NCBI GenBank assembly: GCA_017989885.1
Contig: JAGNPA010000058.1
Span: forward strand, 1 to 8,618
Length of the DNA stretch: 8,618 bases
Reading direction: 5' to 3'
DNA from: Aquabacterium sp.
Lineage (GTDB): Bacteria; Pseudomonadota; Gammaproteobacteria; Burkholderiales; Burkholderiaceae_C
The position numbers and the translations under genes are program-made. Of this stretch, positions 1 to 6,429 are shown piece after piece. The notes beneath the pieces are model-generated. The model saw only the letters and a list, made by a program, of their open reading frames with translations, did no database searches and was not told the DNA's origin. Each line of letters begins with the position of its first letter. Positions within the stretch are counted from its first letter, which is position 1.

Positions 1-349
1 TATGGTCCGGGTCGCGCACGTAGACCGAGAGGATGGGTCCGCGCGCGCCGGTGCGTTGCACCGGGCCGCATTCGATGGCAACGCCATGCTCTGCCAGGTG
101 CTGCTGCACCTGCGCCAGCGGCACGGACGCGATGAAGCACAGGTCCAGCGCCCCCGGCATGGGATGCAGGGCCTTGGGTTCGAACTCATGGCCCTGGATA
201 TGCAAGTTGATCTTCTGGCCGTTGAACACAAAAGCCTTGCGGCCCTCGCCAAAGGTCTGCAGTGTCATGCCGAGCACGGTGCAGTAAAAGTGCACGCAGT
301 CCGCCTCATGGGCGGTGGTGAGAACGAGGTGGTCCAGCCGTTCGATCAT
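1..349 (-). CDS. VOC (glyoxalase/bleomycin-resistance) family protein, GLOD5-like, 3' end cut by window edge
   Basis: The first 116 residues of a vicinal-oxygen-chelate protein are present; the gene continues past base 1. The N-terminus MIERLDHLVLT, the FYxxVLGM segment (residues 21-28), the GEGRKAF and KINLH segments (34-50), and the RTGARGPI...VYVRDPDH run (99-116) match the GLOD5 / STM3117-like subfamily in order and spacing. That subfamily is usually about 125-145 residues, so only a short tail is missing. His7 and His50 sit where VOC enzymes place metal ligands; the usual final Glu ligand, in the NLIE-type segment after DPD, lies outside the window. The start is ATG at 347-349 with AAGG five bases upstream. 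It is the last visible gene of the minus-strand operon, 59 bases after the binding-protein gene. Members are often annotated as lactoylglutathione lyase-like or virulence protein, but their substrates are mostly unknown. It may detoxify or isomerise an intermediate, which is a guess. Confidence 0.9.
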   Translation of the reverse strand, partial: MIERLDHLVLTTAHEADCVHFYCTVLGMTLQTFGEGRKAFVFNGQKINLHIQGHEFEPKALHPMPGALDLCFIASVPLAQVQQHLAEHGVAIECGPVQRTGARGPILSVYVRDPDH

Positions 350-371
350 GGATTGCCTTGCGGGTGGGAGA

Positions 372-398
372 CCCCGGCCTGCAGCGCGCCGGCCGGGG
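372..398. repeat. GC-rich inverted repeat (intercistronic hairpin)
   Basis: CCCCGGCC (372-379) and GGCCGGGG (391-398) are perfect 8-base arms around an 11-base loop. The hairpin starts about 10 bases after the stop codon of the binding-protein gene and ends 22 bases before the VOC start codon. Read on the minus strand it is followed by TCTCCCACC, not a U-run, so it does not look like a classical intrinsic terminator. Such hairpins after binding-protein genes can stabilise the upstream transcript or attenuate read-through; that role is inferred. Confidence 0.6.
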
Positions 399-408
399 GC
401 TGTGCAGG

Positions 409-1416
409 TTACTCGGCGCTGACGCCGGCGGCCTTGATGACCTTGTCCCAGCGCGCCACCTCGGCCTCCAGATGCTTGCGCAGGCCTTCGGGCGTCGCCT
501 TCTCGGGCGAGACGAGGTCGGAGCTCAGCTCGGCAATGCGCTTTTTAACCGCCTCGTCCGTGATCGCCACGTTCAACGCCTTGTTGAGCTTGGCCATCAC
601 GTCCTTGGGCGTACCCTTGGGAGCGTACATGCCGTGCCACACCTTCACGTCGAAGCCCTTGAGGCCCTGCTCGTCCAGCGTGGGGATATTGGGCATGGAC
701 GACAGGCGCTGCGGCGTGGTCACGCCGAAGACCTTGACGCGCTTGCCGTCCTGGATCACCGGCGCAGTCTGCGTGGTCTGGTCGCACAACAGGTCCACCT
801 GCCCGCCCATGAGGTCATTCATTGCCGGGCCGGCGCCCTTGTAGGGTACGGTAGTCAGCTTCACGCCGACCTGGTGCATAAACAGCATGCCGCACAGCTG
901 AGACACGGCGCCAATGCCAGCGTTGGCCAACGAGACCTTGTCCTGGTTCTTCTTCACGTAGTCCAGCAGCTCGGGGAAGGTGTTGGCGGGAAAGTCCTTG
1001 CGCGACAGCAGCGTCATGGGCACGTCCAGCACCTGGCCGATGTACTCGAAATCCTTGAGCGGGTCATAGGGCAGCTTCTTGTAGAGCGCCGGGGCCGTGG
1101 CCATGCCCATGTGGTGGATCAGGATGGTGTAGCCATCGGGTTTGGACCGGACAATGCGCGCGGGCGCCAGCGTACCGCCCGCGCCCACGGTGTTTTCCAC
1201 CACCACCGTCTGGCCCAGCGACTGGCCCATGGGCACCGCCAGCAGGCGCGCCACCACGTCGGTGGGGCCGCCTGCGCTGTAGGGCACGACCAGGGTGACG
1301 GTCTTTTCGGGCCAGGTGTTGGCCAAGGCGTTGCCGCCCAGGGCCAGCGCGGCGCAGACGGCAGCGATGGAGCCTGCGACGGCGCGGCGGGAAATGGGCG
1401 GGAAGCGTGCGGTCAT
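409..1416 (-). CDS. Bug/TctC family tripartite tricarboxylate transporter substrate-binding protein
   Basis: This 335-residue protein is of normal length for the Bug (Bordetella uptake gene)/TctC family of periplasmic binding proteins, which present carboxylic acids and similar small molecules to TctAB-type membrane transporters. Residues 1-32 form a signal peptide: a basic start with an RR pair (10-11), a hydrophobic core, and an ALA cleavage motif before NTWPEK. The mature part begins with the family hallmark WPEKTVTLVVPYSAGGPTDVVAR. It then has GAGGTLAPARI, KPDGYT, the VPYKGAGPAMNDLMGGQVD segment and the late NIPTLDEQGLKGFD segment. The start is ATG at 1414-1416 with a strong AAGGAG seven bases upstream; the stop is TAA. 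No TctA or TctB membrane gene is visible, so this is an orphan receptor as is common in Burkholderiales. It presumably recognises the acid degraded by the neighbouring enzymes, but the ligand cannot be told. Confidence 0.96.
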   Translation of the reverse strand: MTARFPPISRRAVAGSIAAVCAALALGGNALANTWPEKTVTLVVPYSAGGPTDVVARLLAVPMGQSLGQTVVVENTVGAGGTLAPARIVRSKPDGYTILIHHMGMATAPALYKKLPYDPLKDFEYIGQVLDVPMTLLSRKDFPANTFPELLDYVKKNQDKVSLANAGIGAVSQLCGMLFMHQVGVKLTTVPYKGAGPAMNDLMGGQVDLLCDQTTQTAPVIQDGKRVKVFGVTTPQRLSSMPNIPTLDEQGLKGFDVKVWHGMYAPKGTPKDVMAKLNKALNVAITDEAVKKRIAELSSDLVSPEKATPEGLRKHLEAEVARWDKVIKAAGVSAE

Positions 1417-1423
1417 GCGTTGT

Positions 1424-1429
1424 CTCCTT
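1424..1429 (-). promoter_or_regulatory. Strong ribosome binding site of the binding-protein gene
   Basis: On the minus strand AAGGAG lies seven bases before the ATG at 1414-1416. It is the best Shine-Dalgarno match in the window and fixes the start. Neighbouring genes use weaker GGAG, GAGG or AAGG, so this binding protein is probably translated more than the enzymes around it. Confidence 0.75.
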
Positions 1430-1444
1430 GGGGTTGTGATGAAC

Positions 1445-1463
1445 GGGGCGTCGTCTGCGCCCC
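1445..1463. repeat. Small GC hairpin between the PrpD-family and binding-protein genes
   Basis: GGGGCG (1445-1450) and CGCCCC (1458-1463) are perfect arms around a 7-base loop in the 86-base gap 1417-1502. On the minus strand the 3' arm is followed by GTTCATCAC, without a U-run. It could mark transcript processing or help set the relative level of the downstream binding protein. In GC-rich DNA a 6-base inverted repeat can also arise by chance. Confidence 0.35.
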
Positions 1464-1502
1464 TGTCGGGTCATGGGCCGCGGCGATTGCCGTGCCCGGT
1501 GA

Positions 1503-2867
1503 TCAGGCCAGCAGGCGTTCCGTGCGGGGCCACTCCTGCACACGCCACAGGCGCTGCACGGCAGCCTCGGCCTGCGCGGCAGGTACCGCGCCGCCATAGG
1601 CCGCCAGGCGCAAGGCCTTGGCGGTGATTTCCTCGCGCGTGAGGGTGTTGCCGGGATCGCCCTTGGGCTCGTCCACCCGGCCGTGCAACGTGCGGCCGTC
1701 GGTCGTCTGCACGGTGACCTTGCCGATCCAGCGCTGCGGGTAGGCGGCGTCGACCTCGGCGTCCAACTCCATGCGCACCTTCTCGCGCAGGGCCACGGTG
1801 TCTGGGGCCAGGAACTGCGCATCGAATTCGGTCAAACCCGCATGGCCGAAGCGCGCGGCCAATGCCAGCACCGTGCCCATGGAGAACTTGGACTGGTGCA
1901 CCGTGGCGGGCGAGACCACCGGCCCCAGCACGTCGATGGCGCCCTGGTGCACATGGCAGGTCACCTGCGCGATGTCGGCGGGCTGCAGGCCGTGATCACG
2001 CATCACCTGCTGCAGCGCGTCGGCGGCCGGGTGCGTGTGGCGGCACGAGGCATGCCACTTGAACGATGTCTCGGCCGTGGCCCAGCGTGTACCCAACCCG
2101 TCAGTCAGCCTGGCCGGGTTGGCGTCGCTGGACATGCCCGCAGCCAGGCCCTGCGGGCCGGTGAAGATGTCCTGCGCACCGGTGAAGCCGTCCTTGGCCA
2201 GGTACGCGGCCATGAGTCCGGCCGCAGCGGCGTGCGCGGTATGCAGCTGCTTGCTGTCGGCCGCAGTGCGCAAAAACTCCCACAGCCCGGCCGACTGGGT
2301 GCCTGCCGAGCCGAAGGCGTGCTGCATCTGCGCAGGCGTCAACTCCAGCAGGCGGCCCACGGCGGCGGCGGCGGCCAGCGTGCCGGCAGTGGCCGTGGTG
2401 TGGAACACCTTGTAGTGGCTGCGGCCCAAAAACTCGCCCACGCGGATGCCCACCTCGTAGCCGGCCACGCAGGCCGCCATGAGCTGCGCTCCGCTGGCGC
2501 CGATGGCCTGCGCCACGGCCAGTGCGGGCGGGAAGACCACGGCTGCCGGGTGGAACACCGAACCGTTGTGCACGTCGTCCTGCTCGGCCACATGCGCGGC
2601 GGCGGCATTGGCCAGCGCGGCCATCATGGGTGAGGTGGTGGCGCTGCCGCCAATGACTTCGCTGGGGCCGGCAGCCGGACCCTGCGACAGCGCAAAGCGC
2701 GTGATGCTGGTCACGGGCCGGGCCTGGCAACCGGCCAGCACCGAGCCGAACCAGTCCACCCACAGATCTTCGGCGCGGCGCTGCACGGGCGCGGGCACGT
2801 CGCTCCATTGCAGCGTGGCGGCAAACTGGGCCAGGGGGTTGACGGTGGCTTGGTTTTCTTGCTTCAT
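1503..2867 (-). CDS. MmgE/PrpD family protein
   Basis: This 454-residue protein has the usual length for the MmgE/PrpD fold, which includes 2-methylcitrate dehydratase and cis-aconitate decarboxylase. The helical N-terminal domain holds the DDVH...HP segment (residues 97-107), the counterpart of the family's DD...HPS active-site stretch. Further conserved parts are the GTLAAAAAVGRLL helix (162-174), the FGSAGTQSAGLWEF segment (185-198), the DSKQLHTAHAA helix with Lys206, the SFKWHASCRHTHPAAD segment (268-283), and the KFSMGTVLALA stretch (327-337). These residues line the active site in relatives of known structure. The start is ATG at 2865-2867 with GGAG six bases upstream. In Burkholderiales these genes often sit beside CaiB/BaiF CoA-transferases and Bug proteins, as here, and their substrates are mostly unassigned. 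Dehydration or decarboxylation of a di- or tricarboxylic acid is plausible; specific PrpD or cis-aconitate decarboxylase function is not shown. Confidence 0.95.
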   Translation of the reverse strand: MKQENQATVNPLAQFAATLQWSDVPAPVQRRAEDLWVDWFGSVLAGCQARPVTSITRFALSQGPAAGPSEVIGGSATTSPMMAALANAAAAHVAEQDDVHNGSVFHPAAVVFPPALAVAQAIGASGAQLMAACVAGYEVGIRVGEFLGRSHYKVFHTTATAGTLAAAAAVGRLLELTPAQMQHAFGSAGTQSAGLWEFLRTAADSKQLHTAHAAAAGLMAAYLAKDGFTGAQDIFTGPQGLAAGMSSDANPARLTDGLGTRWATAETSFKWHASCRHTHPAADALQQVMRDHGLQPADIAQVTCHVHQGAIDVLGPVVSPATVHQSKFSMGTVLALAARFGHAGLTEFDAQFLAPDTVALREKVRMELDAEVDAAYPQRWIGKVTVQTTDGRTLHGRVDEPKGDPGNTLTREEITAKALRLAAYGGAVPAAQAEAAVQRLWRVQEWPRTERLLA

Positions 2868-2889
2868 TTTGGGCTCCAGGGCAGGCAGG

Positions 2890-2914
2890 ACAAGCGCTGC
2901 AAGCTATTTTTTTT
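2890..2914 (-). repeat. Half copy of a TAGCGCTT-type palindromic intergenic element (copy A)
   Basis: On the minus strand, three bases after the CoA-transferase stop codon, an A8 run leads into TAGCTTGCAGCGCTTGT. This matches the first arm of the fuller copies at 5283-5332 and 8420-8471, but the second arm is missing, so it is a truncated copy. It fills half of the 50-base gap before the PrpD-family gene. Confidence 0.55.
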
Positions 2915-2917
2915 GAA

Positions 2918-4099
2918 TCAGATGGGTTGGGGCGTCTGCAGTGCGTCGATCTGCTCGGCGCTCCAGCCCAGCTCGGCCAGGATGGCTGCGTTGTGCTGAC
3001 CCACGGCGGGCACAGCGTCCATGCGGTAGTCGAACGCGCTGTTCAAACCGGGTGGCAGCAGCGCGGGCACCTCGCCCGCCGGCGTGCCCACGCTGCACCA
3101 GCGCTGGCGCGCCTGCAGTTGCGGGTGGGCCCACAGGTCGGCCATGTCGTTGACACGCGCATTGGCAATCCCGGCGGCATCCAGGCGTTCCACCACCTGG
3201 GCGACGGTAAGGCCGGCGAAGACACCGAGGATCAGCGCCTGCAGCGCGGTGCGGTTGGCATTGCGCTGCGCGTTGCTGTCAAAGCGGGGGTCGGTCGCCA
3301 CTTCAGGGCGCTGCAGCACGGCGTCGCAAAAGATCTTCCACTCGCGCTCGTTCTGCAGGCCCAGCATCACCGTGCCGCCATCTCCTGCCAAAAACGGCCC
3401 GTAGGGGTAGATGCTGGCGTGCGACGCGCCGGTGCGTGGTGGCGGTGGAGCGCCATCGTAGGCGTAATACATCGGGTAGCCCATCCACTCGCCCATGGCT
3501 TCCAGCATGGACACGTCGATATGGCTGCCCTCGCCCGTCTTGCCGCGCAGCAGCAGGGCCGACAGGATGTTGGTGTAGGCATACATGCCTGCGGCAATGT
3601 CGGCCACCGAGATGCCGGATTTGGAGGGCGTCTCGGGCGTGCCGGTGACGGACAGGAACCCCGCCTCGCTCTGGATCAGCAGGTCGTAGGCCTTTTTGTC
3701 GCGGTAGGGGCCATCGGCGCCATAACCGCTGATGTCGCAGACGATGAGCTTGGGGTTGTGCGCCTTCAGGGCCTCGTACGACAGCCCCATGCGCGCGGCC
3801 GCGCCGGGTGCGAGGTTTTGCACCAGCACGTCGGCCGTCCTCAAGAGCTGCAGCAACGCGGCCTTGGCCCGCGGATGCTTCACGTCGAGCGCCAGGCTTT
3901 CCTTGTTGCGGTTGAGCCAGGTGAAGTGGGACGACTGGCCCTTTACCCGCTGGTCGTAGCCGCGCGCGAAGTCGCCGCTGCCGGGGCGCTCCACCTTGAT
4001 GACGCGCGCGCCCAGGTCGGCCAACTGTCGCGTGCAGAACGGCGCGGCGACCGCATGTTCGAGCGAAACGACGGTGATGCCGTCGAGGGGGCGGGTCAT
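2918..4099 (-). CDS. CaiB/BaiF family (family III) CoA-transferase
   Basis: This 393-residue enzyme has the usual family III length. These cytoplasmic enzymes move CoA between carboxylic acids through aspartyl anhydride intermediates. The N-terminus has the family pattern LDGITVVSLEHAVAAPF, then QLADLGARVIKVERPGSGDFAR (25-46) and the NRNKESLALDVKHPRAK stretch (63-79) that contacts CoA. Asp139 in AYDLLIQSEAG aligns with the catalytic Asp of formyl-CoA transferase. GISVADIAAGMYA, the GEGSHIDVSMLEAM segment and a late DAAGIANARVND stretch complete the fold. The start is ATG at 4097-4099, 10 bases after the acyl-CoA dehydrogenase gene. Its GAGG binding site overlaps that gene's TGA stop, so translation of the two is probably coupled. 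It most likely activates the pathway acid using succinyl-CoA or another CoA ester; the acceptor is unknown. Confidence 0.96.
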   Translation of the reverse strand: MTRPLDGITVVSLEHAVAAPFCTRQLADLGARVIKVERPGSGDFARGYDQRVKGQSSHFTWLNRNKESLALDVKHPRAKAALLQLLRTADVLVQNLAPGAAARMGLSYEALKAHNPKLIVCDISGYGADGPYRDKKAYDLLIQSEAGFLSVTGTPETPSKSGISVADIAAGMYAYTNILSALLLRGKTGEGSHIDVSMLEAMGEWMGYPMYYAYDGAPPPPRTGASHASIYPYGPFLAGDGGTVMLGLQNEREWKIFCDAVLQRPEVATDPRFDSNAQRNANRTALQALILGVFAGLTVAQVVERLDAAGIANARVNDMADLWAHPQLQARQRWCSVGTPAGEVPALLPPGLNSAFDYRMDAVPAVGQHNAAILAELGWSAEQIDALQTPQPI

Positions 4100-4107
4100 G
4101 GCGGGAA

Positions 4108-4111
4108 CCTC
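4108..4111 (-). promoter_or_regulatory. Shine-Dalgarno of the CoA-transferase gene overlapping the upstream stop codon
   Basis: On the minus strand the acyl-CoA dehydrogenase ends in TGA (4112-4110) and reads on as TGAGG. GAGG therefore shares two bases with the stop codon and lies eight bases before the CoA-transferase ATG. This arrangement suggests ribosomes finishing the dehydrogenase reinitiate at the transferase, keeping the two enzymes in proportion. Confidence 0.6.
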
Positions 4112-5270
4112 AGAAAGAGCGCGGCAAACCGAGGATGTGCTCGGCCACGTAGCTGAAGATCATGTTGGTCGAGATCGGTGCCACTTGGTACAGGCGGGTT
4201 TCGCGGAATTTGCGCTCGATGTCGTATTCGCAGGCAAAGCCAAAGCCGCCGTGAGTCTGCAGGCAGACGTTGGCCGCTTCCCACGATGCCTTGGCGGCCA
4301 GGTACTTGGCCATGTTGGCCTCGGCGCCAGCGTTCTGGTGGGCGTCGATCTTCTCGCAGGCCTTCCAGCGCATCAGGTTGGCGGCTTCCAGCTCGATGAA
4401 AGCATCGGCAATCGGGAACTGCACGCCCTGGTTCTGGCCGATGGGGCGATTGAACACCACGCGCTCGTTGGCGTACTTGGTGGCGCGGTCGATGAACCAG
4501 TAGCCATCGCCAATGCACTCGGCGGCAATCAAGGTGCGCTCGGCGTTCAGGCCATCCAGCAGGGTCTTGAAGCCCTTGCCTTCCTCGCCCAGCAGCGCGT
4601 CCTCGGGGATTTCGAGGTTGTCGAAGAACAGCTCGTTGGTCTCATGGTTGACCATGTTCAGGATGGGCCGCACCGTGAGGCCGTTGCCAATCGCCTGGTG
4701 CAGGTCGATCAGGAAGCACGACAGGCCATCGGAACGCTTTTTCACCTGGTCAGCGGGCGTGGTGCGGGCCAGCAAAATCATCAGATCGCTGTGCTGGATG
4801 CGCGAGATCCACACCTTTTGCCCGTTGATGACCCAGCGGCCATCCTTCTTCACCGCCGTGGTCTTGAGCTTGGTGGTGTCGCTGCCGGTGGTGGGCTCGG
4901 TCACGCCCATGGACTGGATGCGCAACTCGCCCGAGGCGATCTTGGGCAGGTACAGGTCTTTTTGCGCCTGCGAGCCGCTGCGCACGATAGCGTTCATCAC
5001 GTACATCTGGCCGTGGCAGGCGCCGGAGTTGCCGCCGCTGCGGTTGATTTCTTCCATGATGACCGAGGCCTCGGCCATGGTCAGGCCCGAGCCGCCGTAT
5101 TCCTGCGGGATCAACGCGGCCATCCAGCCAGCCTTGGTCAGGGCATCGACAAACTCCTCGGGGTAGCCGCGGGCCTCATCGACTTTGCGGAAATATTCGT
5201 CGGGGAACTGGACACAGAGGGCGCGCACGGCGTCGCGTATTTCCTGGTATTGGTCGGGCTGATGGATCAT
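4110..5270 (-). CDS. Acyl-CoA dehydrogenase with relocated catalytic glutamate
   Basis: This 386-residue FAD enzyme should oxidise an acyl-CoA to the 2-enoyl-CoA and pass electrons to ETF. The N-terminal helical domain has GWMAALIPQEYGGSG and EASVIMEEINRSGGNSGACH. The middle beta domain has QSMGVTEPTTGSDTTKLKTT and NGQKVWISRIQHSD, which bind FAD. The C-terminal helices carry GLNAERTLIAAECIGDGY, RPIGQNQGVQFPIAD, a QTHGGFGF stretch and REtRLYQVAPIST near the end. The usual YEGT catalytic Glu position reads APIS, so Glu is absent there. Glu244 in NAERTLIA sits where isovaleryl-CoA and long-chain acyl-CoA dehydrogenases keep their base. I chose ATG at 5268-5270 (GAAAG five bases upstream, family-like MIHQPDQYQEIRDAV start); an in-frame TTG at 5280-5282 would add four residues but has no binding site. 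It lies 71 bases after the HTD2-like gene and 10 bases before the CoA-transferase gene. Confidence 0.96.
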   Translation of the reverse strand: MIHQPDQYQEIRDAVRALCVQFPDEYFRKVDEARGYPEEFVDALTKAGWMAALIPQEYGGSGLTMAEASVIMEEINRSGGNSGACHGQMYVMNAIVRSGSQAQKDLYLPKIASGELRIQSMGVTEPTTGSDTTKLKTTAVKKDGRWVINGQKVWISRIQHSDLMILLARTTPADQVKKRSDGLSCFLIDLHQAIGNGLTVRPILNMVNHETNELFFDNLEIPEDALLGEEGKGFKTLLDGLNAERTLIAAECIGDGYWFIDRATKYANERVVFNRPIGQNQGVQFPIADAFIELEAANLMRWKACEKIDAHQNAGAEANMAKYLAAKASWEAANVCLQTHGGFGFACEYDIERKFRETRLYQVAPISTNMIFSYVAEHILGLPRSF

Positions 5271-5282
5271 GGTGGCTTTCAA

Positions 5283-5332
5283 GTATTTTTAGGCTTTAGC
5301 GCTTACGTAGCAAGCGTTAGCAGCTATTAATT
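5283..5332 (-). repeat. TAGCGCTT-type palindromic intergenic element (copy B)
   Basis: On the minus strand the stretch AATAGCTGCTAACGCTTG, a short loop, then TAAGCGCTAAAGCC followed by an A-rich tail fills most of the gap between the HTD2-like and acyl-CoA dehydrogenase genes. The arms CGCTT and AAGCG pair perfectly at the centre and more loosely outward. The right half matches copy C at 8420-8471 closely (AAGCGCTAmAGCCyA). It begins about ten bases after the stop codon of the HTD2-like gene. As transcribed RNA it could form a hairpin inside the operon. Confidence 0.65.
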
Positions 5333-5341
5333 TGGTAGTTT

Positions 5342-6235
5342 TCAGGCCAGCGTGGCCGTGCCCTGCATGGTCAGCCAGCCCTCGTGGTCCTGGGCCCAGA
5401 GCTCCACGGTCTTGCCGTCGGCCGACGGCTTGCCGTGCACGCTGAACGGGTGCAGGTCGAAGGTGGGACGCACGGCGCGGAAGTCGAAGGTGGCCACCTG
5501 CGCCCCGGGCAGGCTGCGGCGCAGCAGGTCCAGCAGCAGCGTGGCGATCAGCGGGCCATGCACGATCAGACCGGGATAACCCTCGACCTCGGTCACGTAC
5601 TTGCGGTCGTAGTGGATGCGGTGGCCGTTGAAGGTGAGCGCCGAGTAGCGGAACAGCAGCACGTCGTCGGGTGTGATGCTGCGCGACCACACGGCCTGGC
5701 CATCCAGGGGCGGCTTTTGCGGCGCGGGTGCGGCCTCGCCGGGCTGGGCGGCGGAGCGGTAGACGATATCGTGCTCTTCCGTCAGCGCCAGGCCCTGCGC
5801 ATTGCGCAGCTGGTGCTGTACCAGCACGAACAGCAGCTCGCCCGAGCGCCCCGCCTTGTGCTGGATGGACTGGATGGTGGACGTGCGCTGCACCTCCTGG
5901 CCCACGCGCAGCGGGTTGGTAGCGTCCCAGCGCAGGCGCCCGCCTGCCCACATGCGGCGCGGCAGCGGCACGGGCGGCAGAAAGCCGCCGCGCTGGGGGT
6001 GGCCATCAGGACCGATCTCGCTCTGGCGCGCATGCGGCAGAAAGTACAGCCAGTGCCAAAGCGGAGGCAAGGCGGTGCCGGCGGCCGGCGCCGGGTCGTC
6101 ACGGTCCAGCGTGGCCGACAGCGCCGCGACAGGCATGGCCGTGAGGAAATCGCTCAAGGTATCGCTCTTGCCCTGCCAAGTCTGAAGGTGCGACAGCAAG
6201 GTGGCGTTGATGGTGGTGTCTCTCATGGTCGCCAT
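5342..6235 (-). CDS. HTD2/FAS1-type MaoC-like dehydratase (mesaconyl-CoA hydratase family)
   Basis: This protein is about 297 residues with two hotdog halves. The N-terminal half contains PPLWHWLYFLPHARQSEIG (58-75), GGFLPPVPLPRRMWAGGR (83-100), and RTSTIQSIQHKAGRSGELLF (117-136), with EEHDIVYR near its end. This is the FAS1-DH-like pattern of mitochondrial 3-hydroxyacyl-thioester dehydratase 2 and mesaconyl-C4-CoA hydratase. The C-terminal half holds RYSALTFNGHRIHYDRKY (196-213), the hydratase-2 motif with His208 kept and Asn203 where MaoC proteins have Asp. VHGPLIATLLLDLL follows. It should hydrate an enoyl-CoA, perhaps of a dicarboxylic acid. It is the first gene of the minus-strand operon. 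The frame stays open to 6406, but the extra residues look unlike the family and fill the shared promoter region. ATG at 6233-6235 (AGG seven bases upstream) is preferred; ATG at 6224-6226 is the alternative. Confidence 0.88.
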   Translation of the reverse strand: MATMRDTTINATLLSHLQTWQGKSDTLSDFLTAMPVAALSATLDRDDPAPAAGTALPPLWHWLYFLPHARQSEIGPDGHPQRGGFLPPVPLPRRMWAGGRLRWDATNPLRVGQEVQRTSTIQSIQHKAGRSGELLFVLVQHQLRNAQGLALTEEHDIVYRSAAQPGEAAPAPQKPPLDGQAVWSRSITPDDVLLFRYSALTFNGHRIHYDRKYVTEVEGYPGLIVHGPLIATLLLDLLRRSLPGAQVATFDFRAVRPTFDLHPFSVHGKPSADGKTVELWAQDHEGWLTMQGTATLA

Positions 6236-6429
6236 CGTGCGGCCTGGCAGGCACCGACGCAATCCGCGTTTGTGAAAGCGTGTCTTCTGCGTCCATGAAG
6301 CCCCATAACCACAGCGACTGCTTTCATGTGGCCGAAGCCTGCCCTCGCGATTGCCGAATAGCACACCTGGGCCTTTGCGTTCATGCTCGCAGCCATTGAT
6401 TTCCATATCGCTAACGAAGGACGAAAAAC
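6236..6429. promoter_or_regulatory. Divergent intergenic region expected to hold both operon promoters
   Basis: The 194 bases lie between the start codons of the two divergent operons and contain no convincing gene. Transcription of both arms must begin here or nearby. I could not pick a clear -35/-10 pair on either strand; TTGCGT (6375-6380) followed 17 bases later by GATTTC is the best weak candidate for the rightward arm. CATGAA (6294-6299) and TTCATG (6323-6328, repeated at 6380-6385) form short inverted repeats that could be regulator contacts, but are too short to trust. No regulator gene lies in the window. Confidence 0.5.

Noticed and set aside
2..844. Plus-strand ORF of 280 codons
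   Set aside because: It lies antisense to the VOC and binding-protein genes, crosses the gap between them, and has no recognisable domain.
358..1599. Plus-strand ORF of 413 codons
   Set aside because: It is rich in His, Arg and Gly, antisense to the binding-protein gene and the PrpD gene end, and typical of high-GC shadow frames.
1503..2867. Naming the MmgE/PrpD gene prpD or cis-aconitate decarboxylase
   Set aside because: No prpB, prpC or acnD neighbours are present, and family motifs alone do not separate these activities.
5271..5282. TTG start at 5280-5282 for the acyl-CoA dehydrogenase
   Set aside because: There is no Shine-Dalgarno before it, and the ATG at 5268-5270 gives the family-like N-terminus with a weak GAAAG site.
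2927..5330. Long plus-strand ORFs opposite the CoA-transferase and acyl-CoA dehydrogenase
   Set aside because: The minus-strand frames encode complete, conserved enzymes; the antisense products show no family motif.
1..6235. Assignment of the operon to itaconate degradation
   Set aside because: Known itaconate operons use a class I CoA-transferase and a citramalyl-CoA lyase; neither is seen here, so the substrate is left open.
5342..6406. Longer form of the HTD2-like protein starting at 6406
   Set aside because: The extra 57 residues are rich in Arg, Gly and Cys, do not resemble the family N-terminus, and would occupy almost all of the divergent promoter region.
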